A stretch of DNA of 5,820 bases from Candidatus Methanophagales archaeon ANME-1-THS. Its GTDB lineage: Archaea; Halobacteriota; Syntropharchaeia; Alkanophagales; Methanospirareceae. Location: the NCBI GenBank assembly GCA_004212135.1, contig RXIE01000025.1:1-5820 (forward strand), given 5' to 3'. Below the pieces are notes generated by a model that worked only from the letters and a program-made list of their open reading frames with translations, had not been told where the DNA came from and did not search any database. The translations under genes were made by a program, and so were the position numbers. Positions within the stretch are counted from its first letter, which is position 1. Each line of letters begins with the position of its first letter. Below are positions 1 to 5,412 of the stretch, one piece after another.

Positions 1-167
1 TCTTTTAAATCGTTGATCTCTTCTTTCTGCTTATTGACCTCTTCTTGCAGTTCCCTGATCTGTGATTCTTTATCATCGAGTTCCTTGTGGAGACGCTCGT
101 TCTCCTCCTTTAATTCGCTGTTTTCTCTCTGCAATCTCTTCATAATCATTAGATACTCCTCTTCCAT
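1..167 (-). CDS. Partial coiled-coil protein, N-terminus only
   Basis: The minus strand reads open from an ATG at 167 to the window edge, giving 55 residues that begin MEEEYLMIMKRLQRENSELK. The peptide is almost entirely Glu, Lys, Arg, Gln and Asn with Leu, Ile or Val at heptad-like spacing (L12, L19, L26, I37, L40, V44, I51, L54), which is a long parallel coiled coil. There are no cysteines and no signal or membrane segment. An in-frame TAG lies ten codons upstream of the ATG. A TATA-like element at 195-203 would place transcription start only a few bases before this ATG, so a near-leaderless mRNA fits and supports the start. The family cannot be named from the coiled coil: SMC-like, chaperone-like and regulatory proteins can all begin this way. 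The remainder of the gene lies outside the window. Existence is well supported; function is unknown. Confidence 0.7.
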   Translation of the reverse strand, partial: MEEEYLMIMKRLQRENSELKEENERLHKELDDKESQIRELQEEVNKQKEEINDLK

Positions 168-194
168 TTCCCAATCTTGGAGAAGAAGCAGCCC

Positions 195-205
195 CTATAA
201 ATAAC
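195..205 (-). promoter_or_regulatory. TATA box for the coiled-coil gene
   Basis: The minus strand reads GTTATTTATAG, an archaeal TATA-type element. Its centre lies about 30 bases before the ATG at 167, so transcription would start roughly 5 bases upstream of that codon. It is recognised only by consensus and spacing. Confidence 0.5.
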
Positions 206-306
206 TTTCGAATTGGGAACTAGAAAAAACTTTAAAAACCTGAATAGATACCTTTTTTCTTACTTCGATTCGCTTCTTGTAAGGTCTATACGGATGACCC
301 CGGTGG

Positions 307-348
307 AAAAAGAAAAAGAGAGGCCTGTAAAAAATCAAGGTCGCCTCT
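307..348 (-). terminator. Hairpin plus T-tract terminator behind the Dps-like ferritin
   Basis: On the minus strand a 6-bp perfect stem (AGAGGC with GCCTCT, plus-strand positions 319-324 and 343-348) encloses an 18-nt loop. It is followed by a T-rich run read from 317 to 307 (TTTTTCTTTTT). It lies just downstream of the ferritin stop at 363-365 in the correct orientation. The T-tract alone would be a plausible archaeal terminator. The 168-362 interval holds this element and the leftward promoter, and I see no gene in it. Confidence 0.5.
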
Positions 349-362
349 TCACTGATACCCTC

Positions 363-914
363 TTACCTCAAGAACTTCGAGACAAACGGAGAAGTCTCAC
401 CTCGACGCAGGAAGTGTCCAGAGGGTCCCTCGCCCAGGAACTCGGAGAACCATGACTCATGCTCGATCTCTTCATGAAGGATTGAAAGCGCTAAATCGTA
501 GGTTCTATGGTCTTTTCCCGCGGTAAGATTGCAGATGTTAGTATACTGACGAACTGCGCATCGCTCAGCCTCCACCAGCACCTTTAAAATTCTGTTGACG
601 TCGCTTATGTCCTCAGGCAAGTATGCGGGCGGGCATCCTGAGATATCATGGAAGTCCTTCATATCCCTGGGAAGTTCTCCCCCGAGTTCGTAAATCCGTG
701 GTACCAGCGCTTCAAAGTGGTTCCGGTCTTCTATCCGCGCAGTCTCCGCAATCTCCTTGATCCCTTCACCCTCCAGTCCAATGAGATTGGCCCGAAGGAT
801 GGTGTAGTAGTAATACGTGGTGAGCTCCGCAGCCGCGTTCTTGACCAGCAGTTCGACCAAGTTGTCAACCTTAATCCCCGACTTCTCGACCATTTCTCGT
901 GCTACCTTTGCCAT
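363..914 (-). CDS. Dps-like ferritin (DPSL / thioferritin type)
   Basis: This 183-residue ferritin-fold protein resembles the archaeal Dps-like proteins (Sulfolobus and Pyrococcus type). These form 12-subunit cytoplasmic cages that oxidise Fe(II), preferably with hydrogen peroxide, and store the iron. Visible hallmarks are E30 in helix A (AAELTTYYYY), the helix-B segment with E62, D63 and H66 (IEDRNHFE), a helix-C Glu near 115-117, and E149/E150 with H152 in helix D (EEIEHESWF), giving a bacterioferritin-like di-iron site. C94 and C119 are 25 residues apart and correspond to the DPSL thiol pair; C128 is a third cysteine. The tail GEGPSGHFLRR...SPFVSKFL is typical of the archaeal group. I chose ATG 914 over the in-frame ATG at 935 because AGGAGGT (927-921) sits 6 bases before 914 and the upstream extension has no family counterpart. 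It is transcribed away from the DUF166 gene, apparently as a single-gene unit. A general ferritin/bacterioferritin label is the only real alternative. Confidence 0.9.
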   Translation of the reverse strand: MAKVAREMVEKSGIKVDNLVELLVKNAAAELTTYYYYTILRANLIGLEGEGIKEIAETARIEDRNHFEALVPRIYELGGELPRDMKDFHDISGCPPAYLPEDISDVNRILKVLVEAERCAVRQYTNICNLTAGKDHRTYDLALSILHEEIEHESWFSEFLGEGPSGHFLRRGETSPFVSKFLR

Positions 915-944
915 TTTCTTACCTCCTGCTTGCATATGCTGTTT

Positions 945-957
945 TGAGTATAAAAGT
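945..957. promoter_or_regulatory. TATA box of the Dps-like ferritin, readable on both strands
   Basis: The minus strand reads CTTTTATACTC, with its centre about 25 bases before the AGGAGGT of the ferritin gene, so the leader would be very short. The plus strand of the same stretch reads GAGTATAAAAGTCCC, an equally good TATA box pointing toward the DUF166 gene with a predicted start near 976-980. The minus-strand role is better supported because a gene follows directly. Confidence 0.5.
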
Positions 958-1123
958 CCCGATGCATAACCTTCCTCGCGGCTGAGAGCGCGAACGACTT
1001 CTAACGAACTTATTCAAGCCCATCAGCTTCGAGCCTAATGCAGCAGAGGTTCGTAAGGTGCATGAAGTGCAGGTAATGGAAGATGATATGCCCGGTTAGG
1101 TCTCCACACGCACGATGTTTTCA

Positions 1124-1152
1124 CGCGGTACGTTTCCGCGACGTTTTTTTTT
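1124..1152 (+). terminator. Hairpin followed by nine Ts, ahead of the DUF166 gene
   Basis: A perfect 5-bp GC stem (CGCGG 1124-1128, CCGCG 1136-1140) with a 7-nt loop is followed after three bases by nine Ts (1144-1152). This has the form of an intrinsic terminator on the plus strand. No protein gene lies upstream in that direction within the window, so it would end either a small RNA starting near 976 or an attenuated leader of the DUF166 gene 28 bases downstream. The T-rich stretch centred near 1150 is also about 30 bases before the DUF166 ATG, so it might instead act as a degenerate TATA element for a leaderless transcript. Confidence 0.45.
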
Positions 1153-1179
1153 ACTTCTTGATCTCACAGTACGAATGAA

Positions 1180-1935
1180 ATGGATATCCTTTTACTCTAC
1201 AGCGGCGATTTTGGCGATCGCTTAATTGGTAATCTGGTAAACTATTCCACCTTCTGCTCTTCCTGTGCTGAGGCATGCACGCACTGCAAAGAGGGGAGAT
1301 ATAGCTATGCGGACCATATAACGGGCATTTTTAAGCTCCCTGCTCCTTCTCTTCTTCCGGTACTGATTGATGATCCGATGCGAGCGTATCTGCCTAAAGA
1401 GCTGCCCGAGGCGGACATAGCGATTCTATCCGAGCTTCACCCCGATCTCCTGCTCGAGCTCCCGCCTTTATTAAAAGATTCTGCGAAAATCAAGGCGATC
1501 ATCGTGCCACAAGAGAATCCTGCTCGGATTCCCCGAGTGCAAATTGAGGAGGTATGTGCACGAGAGAGGATTGAAATCGCTTTTCCAAAGCCGTTTTGCG
1601 ATTTACAGCCGCAAGCAGACCAGCCTTTGATTATCCGGTTTACCGAGGAGTTCAAAATAGGGAGACCGAACGTGAGCGTGGAGGTGGATAACCGTGGCGC
1701 AATTCATCATGTGGAGGTACTGAGGAGTGCACCCTGCGGGAGTACCTGGTTCGTGGCACAGCAGTTAGTGCGCGTGAAGGTAAGGAATACACCAGAACTG
1801 CACGAACAGATCAGCGCATCGCATCATTCGTATCCCTGCACCGCGAGCATGGAGAAGGACCCCGAGATTGGTGATACGATACTGCACAAGGCAGGATACA
1901 TTATCAGAGCCGCGATAGAAGAAGGAATCAGGTAA
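1180..1935 (+). CDS. DUF166 family protein, cysteine-rich
   Basis: This 251-residue cytoplasmic protein matches the DUF166 family of methanogenic archaea, which older annotations sometimes call thymidylate synthase without good support. The N-terminus MDILLLYSGDFGDRLIGNL looks like a first beta-strand and loop of a nucleotide-binding-like fold. It is followed by C26-X2-C29-X3-C33-X2-C36. Further family-type cysteines are C140 (KPFC), C186 (SAPCGSTWF) and C220 (HHSYPCTASM), with H215 and H216 beside the last. The pattern suggests an Fe-S cluster or other metal site, which is inference. No membrane segment or signal peptide is visible. There is no convincing SD before the ATG, so a leaderless transcript using the T-rich stretch 1144-1154 is possible. 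The gene ends 83 bases before the ferritin and is separated from it by that gene's own promoter. Family assignment is fairly firm; function is unknown. Confidence 0.85.
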   Translation: MDILLLYSGDFGDRLIGNLVNYSTFCSSCAEACTHCKEGRYSYADHITGIFKLPAPSLLPVLIDDPMRAYLPKELPEADIAILSELHPDLLLELPPLLKDSAKIKAIIVPQENPARIPRVQIEEVCARERIEIAFPKPFCDLQPQADQPLIIRFTEEFKIGRPNVSVEVDNRGAIHHVEVLRSAPCGSTWFVAQQLVRVKVRNTPELHEQISASHHSYPCTASMEKDPEIGDTILHKAGYIIRAAIEEGIR

Positions 1936-1963
1936 GCGATCATGCTTCCCGTAACAAAGAGGG

Positions 1964-1976
1964 GGTATTTATAAGG
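1964..1976 (+). promoter_or_regulatory. Promoter of the ferritin gene
   Basis: GGGTATTTATAAG contains a clear archaeal TATA box centred near 1970, giving a predicted start near 1996-1998 and a leader of about 20 bases. GAGGTG (2009-2014) follows as SD four bases before the ferritin ATG. I see no obvious operator palindrome around it. Confidence 0.6.
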
Positions 1977-2018
1977 CAGGGTGGTTGAAGAATTGATAGG
2001 ACAGAACGAGGTGGACCT

Positions 2019-2537
2019 ATGTTAAGCGAAAAGATGGAAGCGGCTTTGAATAAGCAGCTCAATAATGAGCTTTATTCCGCATATCTGTATCTCTCGATGT
2101 CGGCCTACAGCACGTCTATCGGATTGAAGGGGTTTGCGCAGTGGTTCTTGGTGCAGTATCAGGAAGAGACGGTGCACGCGATGAAATTCTACAAGTACAT
2201 CCTCGATCAGGGCAGCCAGGTCAAGCTCATGGCGATTGCGCAGCCAATGACTGAGTTCAAATCGCCCCTGGATATGTTTGAAAAGACCCTGCAGCACGAG
2301 AAGTTCATCACCCAGTGCATCAATGATCTCGTTGACTTCGCACTTGCAGAAAAGGACCAAGCGACAGAGATCTTCCTCCAGTGGTTTGTTACTGAACAGA
2401 TCGAGGAGGAAGGCAATGACCATGAGATCATTGGCAAGCTGAAGTTGGTCGGTGATCAAGGGCCTGCCCTGCTCATGCTGGACAGAGAACTGGCAACGCG
2501 GGTCTTTAAGCCACCAGCCGCTACTGCCAAGGATTAA
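2019..2537 (+). CDS. ftn: Non-haem ferritin (FtnA type)
   Basis: This 172-residue ferritin forms, by family knowledge, a 24-subunit cytoplasmic shell that oxidises Fe(II) with O2 or peroxide and stores ferric mineral. Every iron ligand falls at the E. coli FtnA residue number: E17, E50, H53, E94 and Q127 for the A/B ferroxidase centre, E49, E126, E129 and E130 for the third (C) site, plus Y24 beside the centre. The recognisable strings are NNELYSAYLYLSM, QEETVHAMKFY and EQIEEEGND. The C-terminus (RVFKPPAATAKD) is short and variable, as usual. GAGGTG four bases before ATG 2019 and an upstream TATA box support the start. It is unrelated at sub-family level to the Dps-like ferritin encoded leftward. 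It could belong to a single-gene transcript, because the flavodoxin downstream has its own TATA element. No missing ligand or frame break is seen. Confidence 0.95.
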   Translation: MLSEKMEAALNKQLNNELYSAYLYLSMSAYSTSIGLKGFAQWFLVQYQEETVHAMKFYKYILDQGSQVKLMAIAQPMTEFKSPLDMFEKTLQHEKFITQCINDLVDFALAEKDQATEIFLQWFVTEQIEEEGNDHEIIGKLKLVGDQGPALLMLDRELATRVFKPPAATAKD

Positions 2538-2560
2538 CGAATGCGGAACAAAAATCGAAA

Positions 2561-2572
2561 AGTTTTTAAAGG
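2561..2572 (+). promoter_or_regulatory. Promoter of the flavodoxin-fprA unit
   Basis: AGTTTTTAAAGG, in a very A-rich surround, looks like a TATA box with a predicted start near 2592-2597. The leader of about 55-60 bases is purine-rich and contains two SD-like stretches (AAAGGAGGAGAT near 2612-2623 and AAGGAGGTG at 2636-2644). Only the second is placed for the flavodoxin ATG. Confidence 0.5.
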
Positions 2573-2652
2573 TACCAAAGGGGAAAAAAATGCAAAATCG
2601 AGAAGGAGCCGAAAGGAGGAGATAGGAGAGTAATAAAGGAGGTGTGAGAGAA

Positions 2653-3087
2653 ATGGCAAATGCAATAATAGTATATGATACGGTCTATAACAATACCGAG
2701 ATAATGGCACAAGAAATCGAAAAAGGATTGAAAGAGGCTGGGGTTAAAGTCGTGGTAAAAAAGGCGCTCGATGCGAAGGTCGATGAGCTCAAAGACTTTG
2801 ACGCCGTCGTTCTCGGGTGTCCAACGTATTATGACGACTTGATCAGCTCCATCAAGTGGTTCCTGACCGAAATGCGGAAAGTGGACTTGAAAGGGAAGGT
2901 TGGCGCGGTATTCGGGTCGTATGGCTGGAAGGCTGTGCTCGAGCATATCTACGCTCCGATGAAGAATATCTTCGGCATGGAGATGGTGGATCCCATCTTG
3001 AAGAAAAAAATGACCGAACTGATTACCGACGAAGCTAAACGAGACTGCAGAGAGTTCGGGAAGAAGATCGCTGCGAAGCTGAAATAG
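2653..3087 (+). CDS. Short-chain flavodoxin (FMN electron carrier)
   Basis: This 144-residue protein has the size and fold signature of a single-domain flavodoxin, a soluble FMN-bound low-potential electron carrier. The first strand VYDT leads into the phosphate loop T10-V-Y-N-N-T15. The second FMN loop is G55-C56-P-T-Y-Y60, and the third is F88-G-S-Y-G-W92. These loops are closer to the flavodoxin domain of FprA (VYDTMWGST, FGSYGWGG) than to classical TGNT flavodoxins. I chose ATG 2653 over the in-frame GTG at 2644 because AAGGAGGTG (2636-2644) lies 8 bases before it and covers the GTG. fprA follows after 80 bases with no promoter of its own, so the two are probably co-transcribed. The flavodoxin may exchange electrons with FprA, a ferredoxin-linked oxidoreductase or NifB (inference). 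A flavodoxin-like domain protein with another redox role remains possible. Confidence 0.9.
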   Translation: MANAIIVYDTVYNNTEIMAQEIEKGLKEAGVKVVVKKALDAKVDELKDFDAVVLGCPTYYDDLISSIKWFLTEMRKVDLKGKVGAVFGSYGWKAVLEHIYAPMKNIFGMEMVDPILKKKMTELITDEAKRDCREFGKKIAAKLK

Positions 3088-3098
3088 TCTGGATAAAG

Positions 3099-3155
3099 AT
3101 GTCGAAGGCGCTCATCATGTACGAAACCCGCACCAGGAATAGGGATCCTTGGTGA
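3099..3155 (+). pseudogene. Probable 5' remnant of a second flavodoxin gene
   Basis: Between the flavodoxin stop and fprA, an ATG at 3099 opens an 18-codon frame whose first 14 residues are MSKALIMYETRTRN. This closely resembles the N-terminus of archaeal flavodoxins (first beta-strand ending in YETRTGNT, the FMN phosphate loop). The match stops after the Asn codon at 3138-3140, and the frame ends at TGA 3153-3155, inside the fprA SD region. The simplest reading is that a tandem flavodoxin gene was deleted except for its start. The alternative is a chance or leader-peptide ORF; no strong SD precedes it. Confidence 0.5.
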
Positions 3156-3167
3156 GGAGGGCGTTGT

Positions 3168-4349
3168 ATGGAACCCGTCGCGATAACATCTGGAATCTAC
3201 TGGGTTGGCGGCATAGACTGGGATTTGCGTAATTTCCATGGGTATCTTACGCAACGAGGCACCACGTATAACGCATACCTCATTATTGGTGAGAAGGTTG
3301 TATTGATCGATACCGTCAAGCACTATCTCTTTGACGAGATGCTCGCTCGCATCAGGAGCTTGATCGACCCCTCGAAGATTGAGTATCTGGTCTCTAACCA
3401 CGTGGAGATGGACCATTCCGGCAGTTTACCAAAGATGCTGGAGCATGCACCGAATGCCACGGTAATAACCTCTCCTCAGGGTGAAAAGGGATTGCGGAGA
3501 CATTACAAACAGGATTGGGAGATGCACGTGGTGAAATCGGGCGATACGATCTCGGTGGGTAAACGGACCCTGCAGTTCTTCCTCACGCCGATGGTCCATT
3601 GGCCGGACAGTATGGTTACCTATATCCCGGAAGAGAAGCTCTTGCTCCCGAACGACGCCTTCGGGCAGCATATTGCTACCTTTGAACGCTTTGATGACGA
3701 AGCGTGCTGGGACATCCTGCATGAAGAAGCCGCGAAATACTATGCGAACATCGTCCTTCCCTATGGCGAGCAGGTCAAAAAGGCGCTCGACGCTCTTGCA
3801 ACGCTCGATATCGCGATGGTTGCGCCCAGCCATGGCCTCATCTGGCGCAGGTACTTCCCGAAGATTGTAGAAGCGTACCAGCGGTGGTCAGCCCACGAAA
3901 CGGAGAATAGAGCGTTGATCGTATATGATACCATGTGGGGATCAACCGAGCGGCTGGCGTACAGCCTGCTGGAGGGCTTTGAGAAGGCGGGCGTTCCCGT
4001 AACGATTCGCAATTTGAAGACGATGCATATCTCTGATATCATGACCGATGTGCTTCATTCGAAGGCGGTGCTCATCGGCTCGCCCACCTTGAACAATGGC
4101 GTACTTCCGACCGTAGGAGGGTTCCTCACCTATCTCGCGGGATTGCGCCCCAGGAATAGAATCGGGTTTGCCTTTGGTTCGTATGGCTGGGGCGGACAGG
4201 CGGTGAAAGAGATCGAGACTGTCATGAAGAATCTCGGATGGAGGCTCCCCTATGAGGGTATAAATGTGCAATATATACCGGATGAAGAGCAGCTCCTCGC
4301 GGTAAAAGAGACCGGGAAGAAGTTGGGAGAGCTGATCAAAAAAGGGTAA
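3168..4349 (+). CDS. fprA: A-type flavoprotein FprA, F420H2 oxidase
   Basis: This 393-residue A-type flavoprotein (flavodiiron protein) in methanogenic archaea reduces O2 to water with coenzyme F420H2; related bacterial forms reduce NO. Residues 1 to about 245 form the metallo-beta-lactamase-like domain, with the di-iron ligands H78, E80, D82 and H83 (NHVEMDHSGS), H144 (MVHWPDSM), D163 (LPNDAF) and H222 (PSHG). Residues from about 248 form the flavodoxin domain, with FMN loops T255-M-W-G-S-T260, S305-P-T-L-N-N310 and F336-G-S-Y-G-W341. No rubredoxin or flavin-reductase extension is present, matching the minimal class A architecture. GAGGAGG (3154-3160) sits 7 bases before the ATG. It lies 80 bases behind the flavodoxin and shares its promoter as far as can be seen. 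All ligands are intact. The O2-reducing rather than NO-reducing role is inferred from archaeal relatives. Confidence 0.94.
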   Translation: MEPVAITSGIYWVGGIDWDLRNFHGYLTQRGTTYNAYLIIGEKVVLIDTVKHYLFDEMLARIRSLIDPSKIEYLVSNHVEMDHSGSLPKMLEHAPNATVITSPQGEKGLRRHYKQDWEMHVVKSGDTISVGKRTLQFFLTPMVHWPDSMVTYIPEEKLLLPNDAFGQHIATFERFDDEACWDILHEEAAKYYANIVLPYGEQVKKALDALATLDIAMVAPSHGLIWRRYFPKIVEAYQRWSAHETENRALIVYDTMWGSTERLAYSLLEGFEKAGVPVTIRNLKTMHISDIMTDVLHSKAVLIGSPTLNNGVLPTVGGFLTYLAGLRPRNRIGFAFGSYGWGGQAVKEIETVMKNLGWRLPYEGINVQYIPDEEQLLAVKETGKKLGELIKKG

Positions 4350-4374
4350 GGCGATTATAGAAGAGGAAGAAGAG

Positions 4375-4398
4375 CACCGGATCATACCCACGCCGGTG
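4375..4398. repeat. Inverted repeat CACCGG/CCGGTG downstream of fprA
   Basis: A perfect 6-bp inverted repeat (4375-4380 and 4393-4398) with a 12-base loop lies 26 bases after the fprA stop and about 17 bases before the nifB TATA box. There is no T-tract on either side, so a classical terminator is unlikely. It could stabilise the fprA mRNA 3' end or be a regulator site for nifB. Confidence 0.35.
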
Positions 4399-4412
4399 GA
4401 GAAAATACTAAA

Positions 4413-4424
4413 GGTTTAAAAAGC
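4413..4424 (+). promoter_or_regulatory. Promoter of nifB
   Basis: GGTTTAAAAAGC is a good archaeal TATA element centred near 4418, predicting transcription from about 4444-4447 and a leader of about 50 bases. This indicates that nifB is expressed separately from the fprA unit. Confidence 0.55.
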
Positions 4425-4459
4425 ATACTGAGCAATAGAGAAGAACAAGTGAGGTACGC

Positions 4460-4495
4460 ATGGTTCAGGGTAAGCTCGTTCGAAGGAGAGGCTAA
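4460..4495 (+). CDS. Possible 11-residue leader ORF overlapping the nifB start
   Basis: An ATG at 4460, preceded by GAGGT (4451-4455) at 4 bases, opens MVQGKLVRRRG and stops at TAA 4493-4495. The final A of that stop is also the first base of the nifB ATG (TAATG). The ORF runs through the nifB SD (AAGGAGAG, 4483-4490) and starts about 15 bases after the predicted transcription start. The arrangement is what translational coupling or a leader-peptide control would use. At this length it could also be chance; no homologue is recognised. Confidence 0.3.
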   Translation: MVQGKLVRRRG

Positions 4496-5412
4496 TGCAC
4501 CAAGAGATTGAAGATGAAGGGGCTGCGGCTCCACTGCGGGTAACCGAAGTAGAAGGTACAAAAGTCACCTGGGATCCCGCACAGTTGCGGAAGATCCAGG
4601 AACACCCCTGTTTCAGTAAAGATGCCTGCCATTTCTTCGGTCGAATGCATCTCCCCGTGGCGCCGAAATGTAATATCCAGTGCAACTACTGCATCCGGAA
4701 ATTCGATTGTGTGAATGAATCTCGACCCGGAGTGACAAGCAAGGTACTCAAACCACAGGAAGCGCTCGAACGAGTCCGGGAAGTCCTGAAGAAGGTGCAT
4801 TTCATTAAGGTCGTCGCAGTCGCGGGACCGGGCGAGCCGCTCTTTAATGAGGAGACCTTCGAGACGTTCAGGCTCGTCAAGGCTGAGTTCCCCCACCTGC
4901 TGCGATGCATGAGTTCTAACGGGTTGCTCTTGCCGGATCGGATGGATGACCTTGTGGATATCGGCATAAGCACCCTTACCGTGACGGTGAATGCAATCGA
5001 CCCGGCTATTGGCAAGGAGATCTATGCCTTCATCACGTACCAGGGCACAAAATACCACGGCGAAGAGGGCGCGGCGATACTGATACGAAACCAGTTAGAG
5101 GGTATTCAAGAGGCGGTGAAGCGGAAGATTCTGGTGAAGGTGAATACCGTGCTCATCCCCACGGTCAATGATGAGCATATCATCGAGATCACGAAGAAGA
5201 TCAGTGAATTGGGTGTGTATATCCAGAATATCATACCGATTATCCCGCAATACAAGTTCGCCCATATCATACCGCCGACACCGAAGGAGAAGAAGGAGAT
5301 CCAGGATAAATGCCGCCAGTACGTGATGCAGATGACACACTGCCGCCAGTGCCGTGCCGATGCCATCGGTCGACTCGGAAAAGATCTTCAGCAGTGCATG
5401 TTCTCTGAATAG
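4495..5412 (+). CDS. nifB: NifB, radical SAM FeMo-cofactor precursor synthase
   Basis: This 305-residue radical SAM enzyme is of the short archaeal NifB type, without the C-terminal NifX domain. By family knowledge NifB fuses two 4Fe-4S clusters with a SAM-derived carbide and an extra sulfur into NifB-co, the core of nitrogenase cofactors. C59-X3-C63-X2-C66 (CNIQCNYC) holds the SAM cluster. H37-P-C39, C72 (FDCVNESRPGVTSKVL), C138 and the C-terminal C283-X2-C286 (CRQCRADAIG) are the family positions that hold the accessory clusters. GPGEPLFN (111-118) is the Gly-rich SAM-binding segment. Two departures from what I recall as common residues are Ile67 directly after the CNYC motif, where most have Asn, and Cys45 where His is usual (SKDACH). 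The start at ATG 4495 has AAGGAGAG four bases before it. No nifHDKEN gene is visible, so participation in nitrogen fixation is inferred from family only; a related radical SAM cluster maturase is the alternative. Confidence 0.9.
   Translation: MHQEIEDEGAAAPLRVTEVEGTKVTWDPAQLRKIQEHPCFSKDACHFFGRMHLPVAPKCNIQCNYCIRKFDCVNESRPGVTSKVLKPQEALERVREVLKKVHFIKVVAVAGPGEPLFNEETFETFRLVKAEFPHLLRCMSSNGLLLPDRMDDLVDIGISTLTVTVNAIDPAIGKEIYAFITYQGTKYHGEEGAAILIRNQLEGIQEAVKRKILVKVNTVLIPTVNDEHIIEITKKISELGVYIQNIIPIIPQYKFAHIIPPTPKEKKEIQDKCRQYVMQMTHCRQCRADAIGRLGKDLQQCMFSE

Noticed and set aside
213..455. 80-codon plus-strand ORF
   Set aside because: Its 3' part overlaps the Dps-like ferritin on the opposite strand. It has no SD, no recognisable motif and low-complexity basic composition, and it crosses the ferritin terminator.
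648..947. 99-codon plus-strand ORF
   Set aside because: It lies almost wholly antisense to the well-supported Dps-like ferritin and its promoter, and resembles no family.
961..1179. tRNA or C/D-box RNA in the divergent intergenic region
   Set aside because: A GGTTCG string and a GATGAT string occur, but no cloverleaf, acceptor pairing or properly spaced C and D boxes can be drawn.
2022..2459. 145-codon minus-strand ORF inside the ferritin
   Set aside because: It is antisense to a ferritin with all ligands intact, so it is a reading-frame shadow.
2590..2625. 11-codon ORF in the flavodoxin leader (MQNREGAERRR)
   Set aside because: It begins at about the predicted transcription start with no SD, and its purine-rich codons simply reflect two SD-like stretches.
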